A stretch of DNA of 26,973 bases from Candidatus Methanophaga sp. GoMg3.2 (GTDB lineage: Archaea > Halobacteriota > Syntropharchaeia > Alkanophagales > Methanospirareceae): NCBI GenBank assembly GCA_013180565.1, contig QBUN01000420.1, positions 1 through 26,973 on the forward strand, given 5' to 3'. The position numbers were made by a program, and so were the translations under genes. Position 1 is the first letter of the stretch. Each line of letters opens with the position of its first letter. This document shows positions 17,656 through 26,147 of this stretch, piece by piece. The notes beneath the pieces were generated by a model. It saw nothing but the letters and a program-made list of their open reading frames with translations. It ran no database searches and was not told where the DNA came from.

Positions 17656-17921
17656 TGCTCACACTTGCCACAAACTTCACAGTCCTCTGGACTGCAATGC
17701 CCTTCACAACCGTAGTCATCAATCCTTTTGAGTTTTCCACCGCATTGGGGGCAGGCTAAATCTTTTCCACGCATTCCGTGTGCGCAGGGCGACATCTCAA
17801 ATGTATAGCTGCATACTCGGCACTGGAAGCGGCGAGGAGGCTTCCGTACCATTATATCGGCAATCAATTGCTCTTGTCCTATCGATGTTTCCCTTCCCTT
17901 TTCAGTTTTCACCTTCTCCAT
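17652..17921 (-). CDS. Small Cys-rich zinc-ribbon-like protein, first gene of the ABC operon
   Basis: 89 residues. Two CxxC knuckles (FQCRVCSYTF and ACPQCGGKL) make a zinc-ribbon or rubredoxin-like core, and a Cys-rich tail follows (CEGHCSPEDCEVCGKC), giving eleven Cys in all. I do not recognise a named family. It is led by a nitrogen box and a GGAGG site 24-29 bases upstream, with the ATG overlapped by an A-rich leader, and it is coupled to the lipoprotein gene by ATGA. Possible roles: metal or cluster carrier, redox protein or regulator of the transporter. The similar Cys-rich tail on the operon's ATPase suggests a common metal theme. Confidence 0.8.
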   Translation of the reverse strand: MEKVKTEKGRETSIGQEQLIADIMVRKPPRRFQCRVCSYTFEMSPCAHGMRGKDLACPQCGGKLKRIDDYGCEGHCSPEDCEVCGKCEQ

Positions 17922-17980
17922 TTTTTTCTTTTGTTTTTCTAACCTCCTGTTCTAACATTGCTTAACGTCTCTTATTAGAC

Positions 17981-18010
17981 TATTTGAGAGATTTGCATAG
18001 GAGTTATGAA
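17981..18010 (-). promoter_or_regulatory. Shortened nitrogen-regulon box of the Cys-rich/ABC operon
   Basis: On the plus strand: TATTTGAGAG, ATTT, then G and a single 10-base unit CATAGGAGTT, then ATGAA. It is exactly 10 bases shorter than the five other boxes, as if one repeat unit were missing. The downstream TAATAAGAGACGTTAAGCAATG leader resembles those of nifH and amt1. Confidence 0.7.
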
Positions 18011-18012
18011 AA

Positions 18013-18183
18013 GATAAGAAGAGGTGGCATCTTGATGGAAAATACTGGAGTGTGCCTTATTCTGAGCTTGAAAAGCTTCTGTCGGTTTCCGATGGTGGGG
18101 GCTTTGTCATTCAAGAGCTTTTGGGGTATAACAGTTCAAGGACGATGAAGATATATATGCATATGATTGACAAGAATGTATAG
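18013..18183 (+). pseudogene. Remnant of a tyrosine recombinase (Xer-type) C-terminus
   Basis: The frame ending at the TAG at 18181 reads FVIQELLGYNSSRTMKIYMH near its end, matching the conserved IQELLGHSS..TT.IY.H block of Xer-type integrases; the usual His after Gly is Tyr, while the nucleophile Tyr remains. After the stop KLPIYRSPANQ resembles the usual KSPLD ending. The preceding 25 codons (WHLDGKYWSVPYSELEKLL) do not look like an integrase, so this may be a fusion scar. There is no start codon. The rest of this gap, 18184-18347, shows only AT-rich promoter-like sequence for hicA. Confidence 0.65.
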
Positions 18184-18347
18184 AAGCTGCCAATATACCG
18201 AAGTCCGGCGAACCAGGGAGGCATAAGCAATGGAAGGTATACGATATATAAGTTATGTACGCTATCGAAGCAGGATACATTTTAAAAATTATACGCCATA
18301 GGGTGAAGGGCTAATGGTTTAAGTTATAATGATGTAAAAATGTATAG

Positions 18348-18602
18348 ATGAAAAAGAAGGAAATATACGAAGAACTCAAGAGAAAAACAAAAAATGTCAG
18401 GTTCGATGTGCTCTGTAATGCGGCAGAACTGTTCGAGTTCAGGTTCCGAGGGGGTAGAGGGAGTCATAGGATATATGTCAGGGCTGGAGTGATAGAAATG
18501 TTAAATTTCCAGAACGTTAAAGGAAAAGCAAAGCCGTATCAAGTTAAACAATTTATAAAGGTTGTTGAGAAATATAAATTACAGGAGGAAGAAGATGTAT
18601 AA
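18348..18602 (+). CDS. hicA: HicA-type mRNA interferase toxin
   Basis: 84 residues. The core GGRGSHRIYVR holds the catalytic His of the HicA/YcfA double-stranded-RNA-binding-like fold. The toxin cleaves mRNA and is neutralised by HicB. It overlaps hicB by 8 bases, the usual toxin-first order. It is longer than the 60-residue minimum by an N-terminal helix (KKKEIYEELKRKTKNVRFDVLCNAAELF). It lies in an accessory islet between two nitrogen-regulated leftward operons and is transcribed against both. Confidence 0.85.
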   Translation: MKKKEIYEELKRKTKNVRFDVLCNAAELFEFRFRGGRGSHRIYVRAGVIEMLNFQNVKGKAKPYQVKQFIKVVEKYKLQEEEDV

Positions 18603-18861
18603 GTACGCGATAGAGATATTCTATAGCGATGAGGATGAGGGATATATTGCAGTAGTTCCCGAGTTGGCGGATTGCTCTGCGTTTGGAGAGAGTGAAGAAG
18701 CGGCGTTAAGGGAAATTATGACTGCAATGGAGCTCTGGCTGGAAACAGCCGAAAGGGTGGGGAGAGAAATCCCACAACCCGGAGGGAAAGAGCTATTACG
18801 AGCGATCATTGATGAAAAAATCGCCATTCGCCCTACACGCCCACAAGGAGCTGGTGTATAA
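18595..18861 (+). CDS. hicB: HicB-type antitoxin
   Basis: 88 residues from the ATG at 18595, with AGGAGGAAG just before it; an ATG 11 codons upstream would add leader without homology. The partial RNase H-like HicB core is clear: YAIEIFYSDEDEGYIAVVPELADCSAFGESEEAALREI, summarised by its EGYIAVVPEL and SAFGES motifs. No DNA-binding domain follows, so autoregulation would need a partner. A short hairpin lies just after the stop. Confidence 0.88.
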   Translation: MYKYAIEIFYSDEDEGYIAVVPELADCSAFGESEEAALREIMTAMELWLETAERVGREIPQPGGKELLRAIIDEKIAIRPTRPQGAGV

Positions 18862-18862
18862 C

Positions 18863-18879
18863 AGAGCGTATTAGGCTCT
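18863..18879 (+). terminator. Short hairpin after hicB
   Basis: AGAGC and GCTCT flank a 7-base loop, directly following the hicB stop. A very similar AGAGC...GCTCT hairpin preceded by GTAACAG follows the second RHH gene at 25299-25314. Confidence 0.4.
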
Positions 18880-18953
18880 TCTACACTCTGCCCTCATTCC
18901 CCTTCGGGAAACTTTAAATATGCTCGTGACGTTAGCTACTATTGGAGAGACAA

Positions 18954-19949
18954 ATGATGAATTCCTATGACAAAAATGCGATAAAAGCACTTAAGGACAG
19001 GACAGAGTATGAATTGTGGGTCATCAATTTTTTCCGGTCTAAATTTCACGGTCAAATGGACGATTCAAGTAGTAGTACTACTTTTATCGAGGGAAATCGT
19101 ACCGAATCTGGGAAGTTGAAGGCTACACTTAATCTTAAGGCTACGAACAGCGGTTGTGAGGAAACTGTTAGGAAATCTTTGCAAAATTTTATCCCATTGG
19201 CATTCGGTTCGTCATTCAAACTTCAAGACATGATAATCGAGTGGATTCTTAAGAATAATAATATTAATAAATGGAGGTTCGATGACAAAAATAAGGAGTA
19301 CCCTAAGTTACTTAAAAATCCATCCGCCAGTTTCCCTTCATATTTCTCCAAAGAACCGAGATTAAACGAAGCCTTCTTTTCTCTTTTTAAAGTATTTGTT
19401 GATTATAGGAATGTACTTACACATGGGAGCTCATTCTTGATACGTAGTGACGGAAGTCTGGAGATGACAAACAGGGCAGGCAATACACTATTATTAAAAC
19501 CTAACGATCAAGCTGCTTATCATCGGCTATGTTGTTTGGTTTTAGATGGGATACTGAATCCAAATAAAGATTTGCTGCTCAATTTTGAACTTGTTAAATC
19601 GGACTTTGCTAAACTTGAGCCATTTCATAAAATCAAAGGATTTGTGAAGTCTAATGTACGACGTGAAAAAGTACGTTATATTCTACCTATTGAATATAAA
19701 AAAAGCGAGATGCCATATGCTTGTAACATAAATATGGATGAATTATGGGGGAGAGTCAGGGAATCATGTCCGGTAGGCAAAGGGGAACAACCAATTATAA
19801 TTCTCTCATTGGATGTAGAGGGTCATACAAAAGAAACAGTTTATAGCTGGGATATTCCTCCCTCTCACGTTCCGTCAAGAGGAACGTTACAATTAACTGA
19901 AAGTGACCCAGAATATGATCCTTTTCTGATTAGAGTTGAAGCACAATAA
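18954..19949 (+). CDS. Unrecognised protein with an HEPN-like RNVLTH motif
   Basis: 331 residues from the ATG at 18954, three bases before a second ATG at 18957; TTGGAGAG sits just upstream and TTTAAATA about 40 bases upstream. The family is not known to me. Around residue 155 it has VDYRNVLTHGSSF, an Rx4H pattern like that of HEPN RNase and toxin domains, in a helical region. The C-terminal third (EKVRYILPIEYK..., ELWGRVRES) is alpha/beta. Composition is more AT-rich than the nif genes next door, suggesting acquisition. Its position beside hicAB and an integrase remnant suggests an accessory, possibly defensive, gene. Confidence 0.7.
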   Translation: MMNSYDKNAIKALKDRTEYELWVINFFRSKFHGQMDDSSSSTTFIEGNRTESGKLKATLNLKATNSGCEETVRKSLQNFIPLAFGSSFKLQDMIIEWILKNNNINKWRFDDKNKEYPKLLKNPSASFPSYFSKEPRLNEAFFSLFKVFVDYRNVLTHGSSFLIRSDGSLEMTNRAGNTLLLKPNDQAAYHRLCCLVLDGILNPNKDLLLNFELVKSDFAKLEPFHKIKGFVKSNVRREKVRYILPIEYKKSEMPYACNINMDELWGRVRESCPVGKGEQPIIILSLDVEGHTKETVYSWDIPPSHVPSRGTLQLTESDPEYDPFLIRVEAQ

Positions 19950-20010
19950 TCACTCAATAACGGCTAACATTGCATAAACAAATTTTGTTCATATCTCAAA
20001 AACTTCGTTT

Positions 20011-20034
20011 AATGCGAAAAATGTTGTTCGCATT
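20011..20034. terminator. Hairpin between convergent nifK and the HEPN-like gene
   Basis: AATGCGAA and TTCGCATT are exact inverted repeats with an 8-base loop, inside the 139-base convergent gap. It could end either transcript. A second small palindrome, AACAAATTTTGTT, lies just before it at about 19977-19989. Confidence 0.45.
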
Positions 20035-20088
20035 TTGCAACCCTATAACCCACACCAAAAAATAATTAGAAGGGCGGATTGACAGACA

Positions 20089-21369
20089 TCACCCCCTCTC
20101 CCCCCATTCTAAAATCGCATTCGTAATCATATCCGTAAGATACAGCCCCCCGTGATACCCCATAATACCATTTCTATGATATCCTACCCTATCGTAGACC
20201 GGGAATCCGCATCTCACGAATGCAATGTCCTCATCCTTAGCAATTGGCGTGCATTTCGTATTTCCAAACAGAATATCTGCCTCATTGTCTTTCACTGCGC
20301 GCTGCAACTCGTACAAATCGCGCCCGTTCAATATCTCACCGTCAGTCACCGATTTCGCCTTCTGTAAGAACTTCCTGCTCGCAGTGCTGCTCGAAATGAT
20401 GACCGGCTCCATACCCAGTTCCGTCACGAACTCCGCAAGTGCAATTGCAATGTCCGGGTCGGCGGATATAGCCGCTCGCTTGCCGCAAGTCTTCATATGC
20501 ACATCTACCATCGCATCAATGAGCCTGCCTCGCCCCTGCTCAAGCGAATACGGTATCTCCGCACCGGTCATATCGCATACGGCATCCAGGAATCGGTCTG
20601 TATTCGCAACCCCAATCGGGCAAATCGTATCTGCTGCCATGCCGTATTTACCCTTCAGGTATACTGCGGCAGAACCACCCGCATGCTCACACAATGCAAT
20701 AACGCCTCGTGCTTTTGCACAATCTTCTAGTTCGGCTACTGATGATCCACCGCGGGGAAAAGGCGGCTTTGGCAGTATAAGCGGGGCATTGAGAGTCTCG
20801 GAAATGTCGCTCAGAATCGTGTATGATAGATCCATAGAATCGAGCATCTGCTTTATCTCTATGACATCGCCCGGATTCACCATTCCCGGTAGGATATTCA
20901 ACCTTGCGTTCTCGGGCTCCGAATCTACAGAAAGAGTGGTTACAAGCGCTTTCAGTGCGTTGTCATATCCCGTGACGTGCGACCCCACATAGCTCGGCGT
21001 GTGAATTGGGACCACCTTAGATTCTTCGAAATTACCTTCTCTGATGATTCCATCTATGTCATCGCCTATAGTCTCCGAGAGGCAGGTAGTAATCACGCCT
21101 ATGAGCGCCGGATGCCGCCTCGCAATTATGTTCTCTATTGACACTACTAGATTCTTCTTCCCGCCAAATACAGATGCATCTTCGCCGAGCGAACTCACCG
21201 CCACCTGCACGAGCTCACCGAAATGACGGTTAAACATCCGCATCGGATACGCCGTGCAGCCCTGAGAACCGTGGACAAGCGGAACCGCGGCGTGAACGCC
21301 GAAGAGCGCGTACATTGCACCTATTGGCTGGCACATCTTTGCTGGATTTATCGTTACGCTACGCATCAT
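20089..21369 (-). CDS. nifK: Nitrogenase molybdenum-iron protein beta chain
   Basis: 426 residues, short because it lacks the N-terminal extension of the Azotobacter type. The three P-cluster Cys are visible: Cys13 (KMCQPIGA), Cys38 (GSQGC) and Cys96 (TTCLSETIGDD). It forms the MoFe protein with NifD. It could be confused with NifN, but the first-block CQPIGA with downstream GDDIDG and the order after nifD favour NifK. GGAGGGAG lies before the ATG. It ends the operon: nifE and nifN, which follow in methanogen clusters, are not here. Confidence 0.92.
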   Translation of the reverse strand: MMRSVTINPAKMCQPIGAMYALFGVHAAVPLVHGSQGCTAYPMRMFNRHFGELVQVAVSSLGEDASVFGGKKNLVVSIENIIARRHPALIGVITTCLSETIGDDIDGIIREGNFEESKVVPIHTPSYVGSHVTGYDNALKALVTTLSVDSEPENARLNILPGMVNPGDVIEIKQMLDSMDLSYTILSDISETLNAPLILPKPPFPRGGSSVAELEDCAKARGVIALCEHAGGSAAVYLKGKYGMAADTICPIGVANTDRFLDAVCDMTGAEIPYSLEQGRGRLIDAMVDVHMKTCGKRAAISADPDIAIALAEFVTELGMEPVIISSSTASRKFLQKAKSVTDGEILNGRDLYELQRAVKDNEADILFGNTKCTPIAKDEDIAFVRCGFPVYDRVGYHRNGIMGYHGGLYLTDMITNAILEWGERG

Positions 21370-21393
21370 TCTCCCTCCTGTGTTTGTTTAGCT

Positions 21394-21410
21394 AACCACA
21401 AGATTACACA
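21394..21410 (+). repeat. Dispersed 17-base repeat in the nifD-nifK spacer
   Basis: AACCACAAGATTACACA, inverted relative to the copy at 21503-21519 within nifD. The two can pair in the nif mRNA with one mismatch and one G-U pair, bringing the nifD stop into the loop. Confidence 0.65.
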
Positions 21411-21460
21411 GATTTTCACGAGAGAATCGCAATAGTAACAAAGTTTTAATAGCCTGTTGG

Positions 21461-22906
21461 TCATTTTACCCCCCTATTAGCCCTATTTTCTTGTGTTAAT
21501 CTTGTGGAATCTCGTGGTTTTTTACTTTCGCTATACGAGTACTCGCTCCTTATCAAACCCCACACCGGTGCGAACAGCGTCTTATCGACGTCTCTTGCGA
21601 AGTTCAAGAACCCTGAATAGACCGCATAAGGGCCCTTCTCGTAAGAATGCCCGTTTATGAATGGCACGCCGAGCTTATAAGAGAGATATTTCTCCTTGAG
21701 CCCTGAAATGAACAGGTCCGGCTTCCAGTCGGTCAGAATCTCTTCTAGTTCGAGTGAGTTCGGGTTGTCAATCACCAGTACACCGTCATTCACACGCTCA
21801 CAAATCTTTGCATAATCATCCTCATGTCCGAAGGTCGTAGCGGCGGCAATCGTTTCTACTCCTAGCTCACGGAACATATTGACCCAATGCCATGCTCGTG
21901 GCGCGCCCTGATAAATAAAAACGCGTTTACCTTCGAATTTTGTTCGGTATGCCTCTATTTTCGGCGCTACTTTTGAGACTTCCTCCTCAATTATCTCCTC
22001 TGCTTTATCTTCCAAGCCAAAGAATGCTGCAACGTCTCGCAATGCTTTTGAAGTCTGTTCTACACCAAACAGTGACGCCTTCAAGACAGGAATACCGTAT
22101 TTTTCCTCCATTCGTTTGCAGATATACGGCGTGGACCGCTGACAGTGCATCAGATTAAGCTTTGCACGGTGTGCCTGTGCAATATCATCAACCGAAGCGT
22201 TTCCCGTGAATGTGGACAGGATTCTAATCCCCATGCGCTCAAATAGCGGCATGATCTCCCATAGGTCGCCCTGGATATTGTAGTCACCAATGATGTTCAT
22301 ATCGTAATCAGTCAGATATTCGGGCTCCTTTGTGCCCACCACTCGCTCAAAGAGCGTGTCATTTGCTATGTGATGCCCAAGCGATTGGCTGCAGCCTCTA
22401 AAACCCTCACAGTTGAATGGAATAACCCGTATACCTATTTCATCCTCTGCTCGTTTGCATACGCCCTTGAGGTCATCTCCGATAAGTCCGATTGCGCAGG
22501 TTGCATAGACGAATACGCCCTTCGCCTCCGGGAATTCCTCGTGCGCTTCCAATATGGAGTCATAGAGCTTATCTTCTCCGCCGAAGATGATGTTATCCTC
22601 CTGCATATCAGTGGAGAAGCAGTATTTGCGATGGAAGCTCGGATTGTCGGACAGATTCTGCCTCGTGCCTCCGCCCCAGGTCCAGTAAGCGCAGCCGACT
22701 GGTCCATGCACCAGATGAATCACATCCTTTATCGGACCGCACACAACACCCAGGCAACCTGCGTACGTGCAGCCACGTTCTGTAAAATCCCCCGGTGTCG
22801 TCTGAACATTCGACAGTGGCAGGATGCTCTCTGATGGCGCTTTGATATATGTGTGCTTCTCTCGTTCGGGTATGGCTTTATCCGAGTTCAAAAGAGTTAA
22901 TGGCAT
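21461..22906 (-). CDS. nifD: Nitrogenase molybdenum-iron protein alpha chain
   Basis: 481 residues. P-cluster Cys46 (ERGCTYAG), Cys72 (HGPVGC) and the Cys of YATCAIGLIGDD are present, as is the FeMo-co ligand Cys (LMHCQRSTPYI) and the cofactor His (INGHSYEKGPY). The active-site segment FRGCSQSLGHH matches the Mo type (SQSLGHH) rather than the SQSKGHH expected in V and Fe nitrogenases. Extra Cys51 and Cys56 lie between the first P-cluster Cys and GPIKD. The last 20 residues (KKPRDSTRLTQENRANRG) derive from a dispersed repeat. It starts 3 bases after nifI2 and ends 91 bases before nifK. Confidence 0.96.
   Translation of the reverse strand: MPLTLLNSDKAIPEREKHTYIKAPSESILPLSNVQTTPGDFTERGCTYAGCLGVVCGPIKDVIHLVHGPVGCAYWTWGGGTRQNLSDNPSFHRKYCFSTDMQEDNIIFGGEDKLYDSILEAHEEFPEAKGVFVYATCAIGLIGDDLKGVCKRAEDEIGIRVIPFNCEGFRGCSQSLGHHIANDTLFERVVGTKEPEYLTDYDMNIIGDYNIQGDLWEIMPLFERMGIRILSTFTGNASVDDIAQAHRAKLNLMHCQRSTPYICKRMEEKYGIPVLKASLFGVEQTSKALRDVAAFFGLEDKAEEIIEEEVSKVAPKIEAYRTKFEGKRVFIYQGAPRAWHWVNMFRELGVETIAAATTFGHEDDYAKICERVNDGVLVIDNPNSLELEEILTDWKPDLFISGLKEKYLSYKLGVPFINGHSYEKGPYAVYSGFLNFARDVDKTLFAPVWGLIRSEYSYSESKKPRDSTRLTQENRANRGVK
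21503..21519 (-). repeat. Dispersed 17-base repeat, copy in nifD 3' end
   Basis: Minus strand AACCACGAGATTCCACA, in frame near the nifD stop; 1 base different from the gltB2 copy at 476-492. Confidence 0.7.
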
Positions 22907-22909
22907 AGA

Positions 22910-23274
22910 TTAAATCGCCTCCTCGCCGCGTTCTCCGGTCCTTATCCTGATAGCTTCTTTCACAGGACATACAAATATACGGCCATCGCCTATCATCCCT
23001 GTTCTATTCGTTTCCATGATTGTCTCAATGACCTCCTCAACATTCTCGTCTGGCACGACCATAGTGAGCATTCTTTTTGGAATATATCTCATCCCATTCC
23101 CTTTACTATCAGCCGGATTGATATTGGCAGGGGGAAAGAGATGCAGCCCCTTTTGCTTCCCCCTTCCAAACACCTTCTCTGCCGTGACTGAAGGTAAGTC
23201 GACATCTGCAACTGCCCGCTTCGTCTTCTGTATTGCATTCATCCTGATTATCGCTATCACTTCTTTCATCCTTC

Positions 23275-23278
<4 letters not shown>
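22910..23278 (-). CDS. nifI2: Nitrogenase-regulating PII protein NifI2
   Basis: 122 residues, PII fold: VIAIIRMNAIQKTKRA, VFGRGKQKG, the B-loop TGMIGDGRIFVCPVKEAIRIRTGE. The T-loop is long (PPANINPADSKGNGMRYIPKR), the usual mark of NifI2 against NifI1. In methanogens NifI1 and NifI2 form a complex that binds NifDK and switches nitrogenase off when 2-oxoglutarate falls. ATGA overlap with nifI1; a second ATG three codons in is an alternative start. Confidence 0.95.
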
Positions 23279-24630
<1,352 letters not shown>

Positions 24631-24653
24631 CAAAAACACACCCCTTATTAGAC

Positions 24654-24693
24654 TATTTGAGAACTTGACACAAGGATTCACAAAAATTATGAA
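24654..24693 (-). promoter_or_regulatory. Nitrogen-regulon box between nifH leader and the second RHH gene
   Basis: On the plus strand: TATTTGAGAA, CTTG, then A and two 10-base units CACAAGGATT and CACAAAAATT, then ATGAA. Immediately to its right lies CTAAATATATAC (24694-24705), a probable TATA box for the RHH gene at 24734, so the operator lies upstream of both divergent promoters. Confidence 0.72.
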
Positions 24694-24733
24694 ACTAAAT
24701 ATATACAAAAACAAATGTATTAATGATGATAAG

Positions 24734-25288
24734 ATGAAAGCACCGGAAAGAATCACGATAGCTATGGACGAAGATACCTTCGGTATATTTAAGAAGATGA
24801 GGGATGATCTGGGAATAACACAAAGCGAGCTAATGCGAGAGGCATTAAAATTCTACAGCAAACATAAAACGCTATTTGAATCCATAGAAGACAAGAAGGT
24901 ATATACCCATGCGGAGATGCTCTCGGCTGGCGAACACATTATATTGGACATTGACCATTGGCTTCTATTCTTGAGCTTTATCGAGTCGCATCCAGAAAAG
25001 GAGAAGTTCTGGAAATTGCATAAATCAATATGTGAAGCGCATGCGGAGCAGTTCAAGCATAAATTCTACCGTGTAGAATATATACTGAAACGACTCGAAA
25101 CATGCAATTTATTTAAATTGAATAAGCGATCTAAAACGGAGTTTACGCTGGTTTTGGGTTCTGACGTACCGAAGAAATTCGTTAAGACTGAACTTGAGGT
25201 GATATTTGATGGGATGGGATTTCAGGTAGAGATAAAAGAGGATTTCTCAAAGCTAAGGGTGAAAGTGTTGCAAGATTTAAATCGTTGA
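24734..25288 (+). CDS. RHH-domain transcriptional regulator, candidate nitrogen regulator (copy 2)
   Basis: 184 residues, the same length as copy 1 at 6980-7534 and alignable end to end without gaps. The RHH domain is PERITIAMDED...ITQSELMREALKFY; the conserved sensor part has GEHIILDIDHWLLFL, ICEAHAEQF, VEYILKRLETCNLF and LVLGSDV. The start was chosen by this alignment; 39 codons of open frame upstream run through the operator and TATA box and are rejected. A TATA box at 24694-24705 lies about 30 bases upstream, so the message is nearly leaderless and the adjoining box implies autoregulation. It diverges from the nif operon. The ligand is unknown. Confidence 0.85.
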   Translation: MKAPERITIAMDEDTFGIFKKMRDDLGITQSELMREALKFYSKHKTLFESIEDKKVYTHAEMLSAGEHIILDIDHWLLFLSFIESHPEKEKFWKLHKSICEAHAEQFKHKFYRVEYILKRLETCNLFKLNKRSKTEFTLVLGSDVPKKFVKTELEVIFDGMGFQVEIKEDFSKLRVKVLQDLNR

Positions 25289-25298
25289 GTTCCGTAAC

Positions 25299-25314
25299 AG
25301 AGCATTTTGGCTCT
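25299..25314 (+). terminator. Short hairpin after the second RHH gene
   Basis: AGAGC and GCTCT around a 6-base loop, 11 bases past the stop; similar to the hairpin after hicB at 18863. Confidence 0.4.
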
Positions 25315-25350
25315 CCCTTGCTGATATAATCTCCTCGTTCAAGTATCCAG

Positions 25351-25448
25351 GTCGGATTTCGTGAGCATATCACTCTTGTCTATCCTTGCAAATCCCCTTA
25401 CGTGGAGTCGTCAAATCACATCCCGACGTCAAATGCGGCTTCTAATTC
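25351..25448 (-). pseudogene. Degenerate fragment of glnA
   Basis: On the minus strand this stretch matches glnA bases 6518-6615 at roughly three-quarters identity by eye, covering the ELEGAFDEGMGFDGSSIKGF region onwards. It reads ELEAAFDVGM, a stop in place of Gly, FDDST, a frameshift, then KGFARIDKSDM. No other glnA part was found in the surrounding sequence. Apart from this fragment and the hairpin at 25299, the gap 25289-25687 shows no gene. Confidence 0.75.
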
Positions 25449-25687
25449 TATTTATATATCTTATTCGTCATATCTTTACTCCCTCCCTCGCAAGTTCGAC
25501 TTTCGAAAACTTAAAACTCATCTCCGCTACTGAAGAAGGAGTTAACCTCTCTTTTGCATCTAGTATCTCTATACCAATTATTTCGTTATTTTTATCTAAG
25601 GGGGCACCTTATAATTAAATCCATAGCTTTAGATAAGTAATACTTCTTCTAAAACGTAGGGAAAAAAATAATTCTGATGAACTTTGG

Positions 25688-25879
25688 ATGGGAGTTTTAG
25701 GCAGTCTTAATGAAGTGCAAGCACGACAGTTGGCAGGTCTAAAGGCGTTAGAATTTGGTTGGGGCAGAATCTCGAAAGTTGGAAGACTTACAGGTATGGA
25801 TTATAAAACGATAAAAAAAGGGATGACTGCAGTTGAAAACGGAAACTACACTATCAAACCACAAAAAACTAAAAATTAG
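25688..25879 (+). pseudogene. N-terminal fragment of an ISAzo13-like transposase
   Basis: The stretch SLNEVQARQLAGLKALEFGWGRISKV followed by TGMDYKTIKKGM (given by key motifs LNEVQAR, GRIS, TGM and TIKKGM) resembles the helix-turn-helix start of ISAzo13-type DDE transposases. Homology appears to end near 25840; the DDE domain is missing and a truncated hsdS begins right after. The frame extends upstream without stops for some codons. It is a scar of an insertion and deletion event. Confidence 0.6.
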
Positions 25880-25880
25880 A

Positions 25881-26147
25881 ATTTATTTTCCGGTGGCCCC
25901 TAAACAATCATTATCTCAATTAAAAGGATTTGCAACAGGAACTACAAGTGTCGCAGCAATTTATACCCGAGATCTTTTAAAATTAGAAGTCCCATTACCC
26001 CCCTTCCCCGAACAACAAGCCATAGCCAAAATCCTCAGCGACATGGACACCGAGATAGAATCCCTTGAACAAAAGCGAGATAAATATAAAGTCATCAAAC
26101 AAGGTATGATGCAGGAATTACTCACAGGCAAAAGGAGGTTCGCATGA
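25881..26147 (+). pseudogene. hsdS: C-terminal fragment of type I restriction specificity subunit HsdS
   Basis: About 88 codons of the end of an HsdS protein: GFATGTTSVAAIYTRDLLKL, VPLPPFPEQQAIAKILSDMD and a coiled-coil helix (IESLEQKRDKYKVIKQGMMQELLTGK, by its ends). This is the second conserved dimer helix after the second target-recognition domain. Both recognition domains and the start are gone. Its TGA overlaps the hsdR ATG. Confidence 0.8.

Noticed and set aside
25361..25618. Plus-strand open frame of 85 codons
   Set aside because: It is antisense to the glnA remnant, has no ribosome site and shows no protein-like features.
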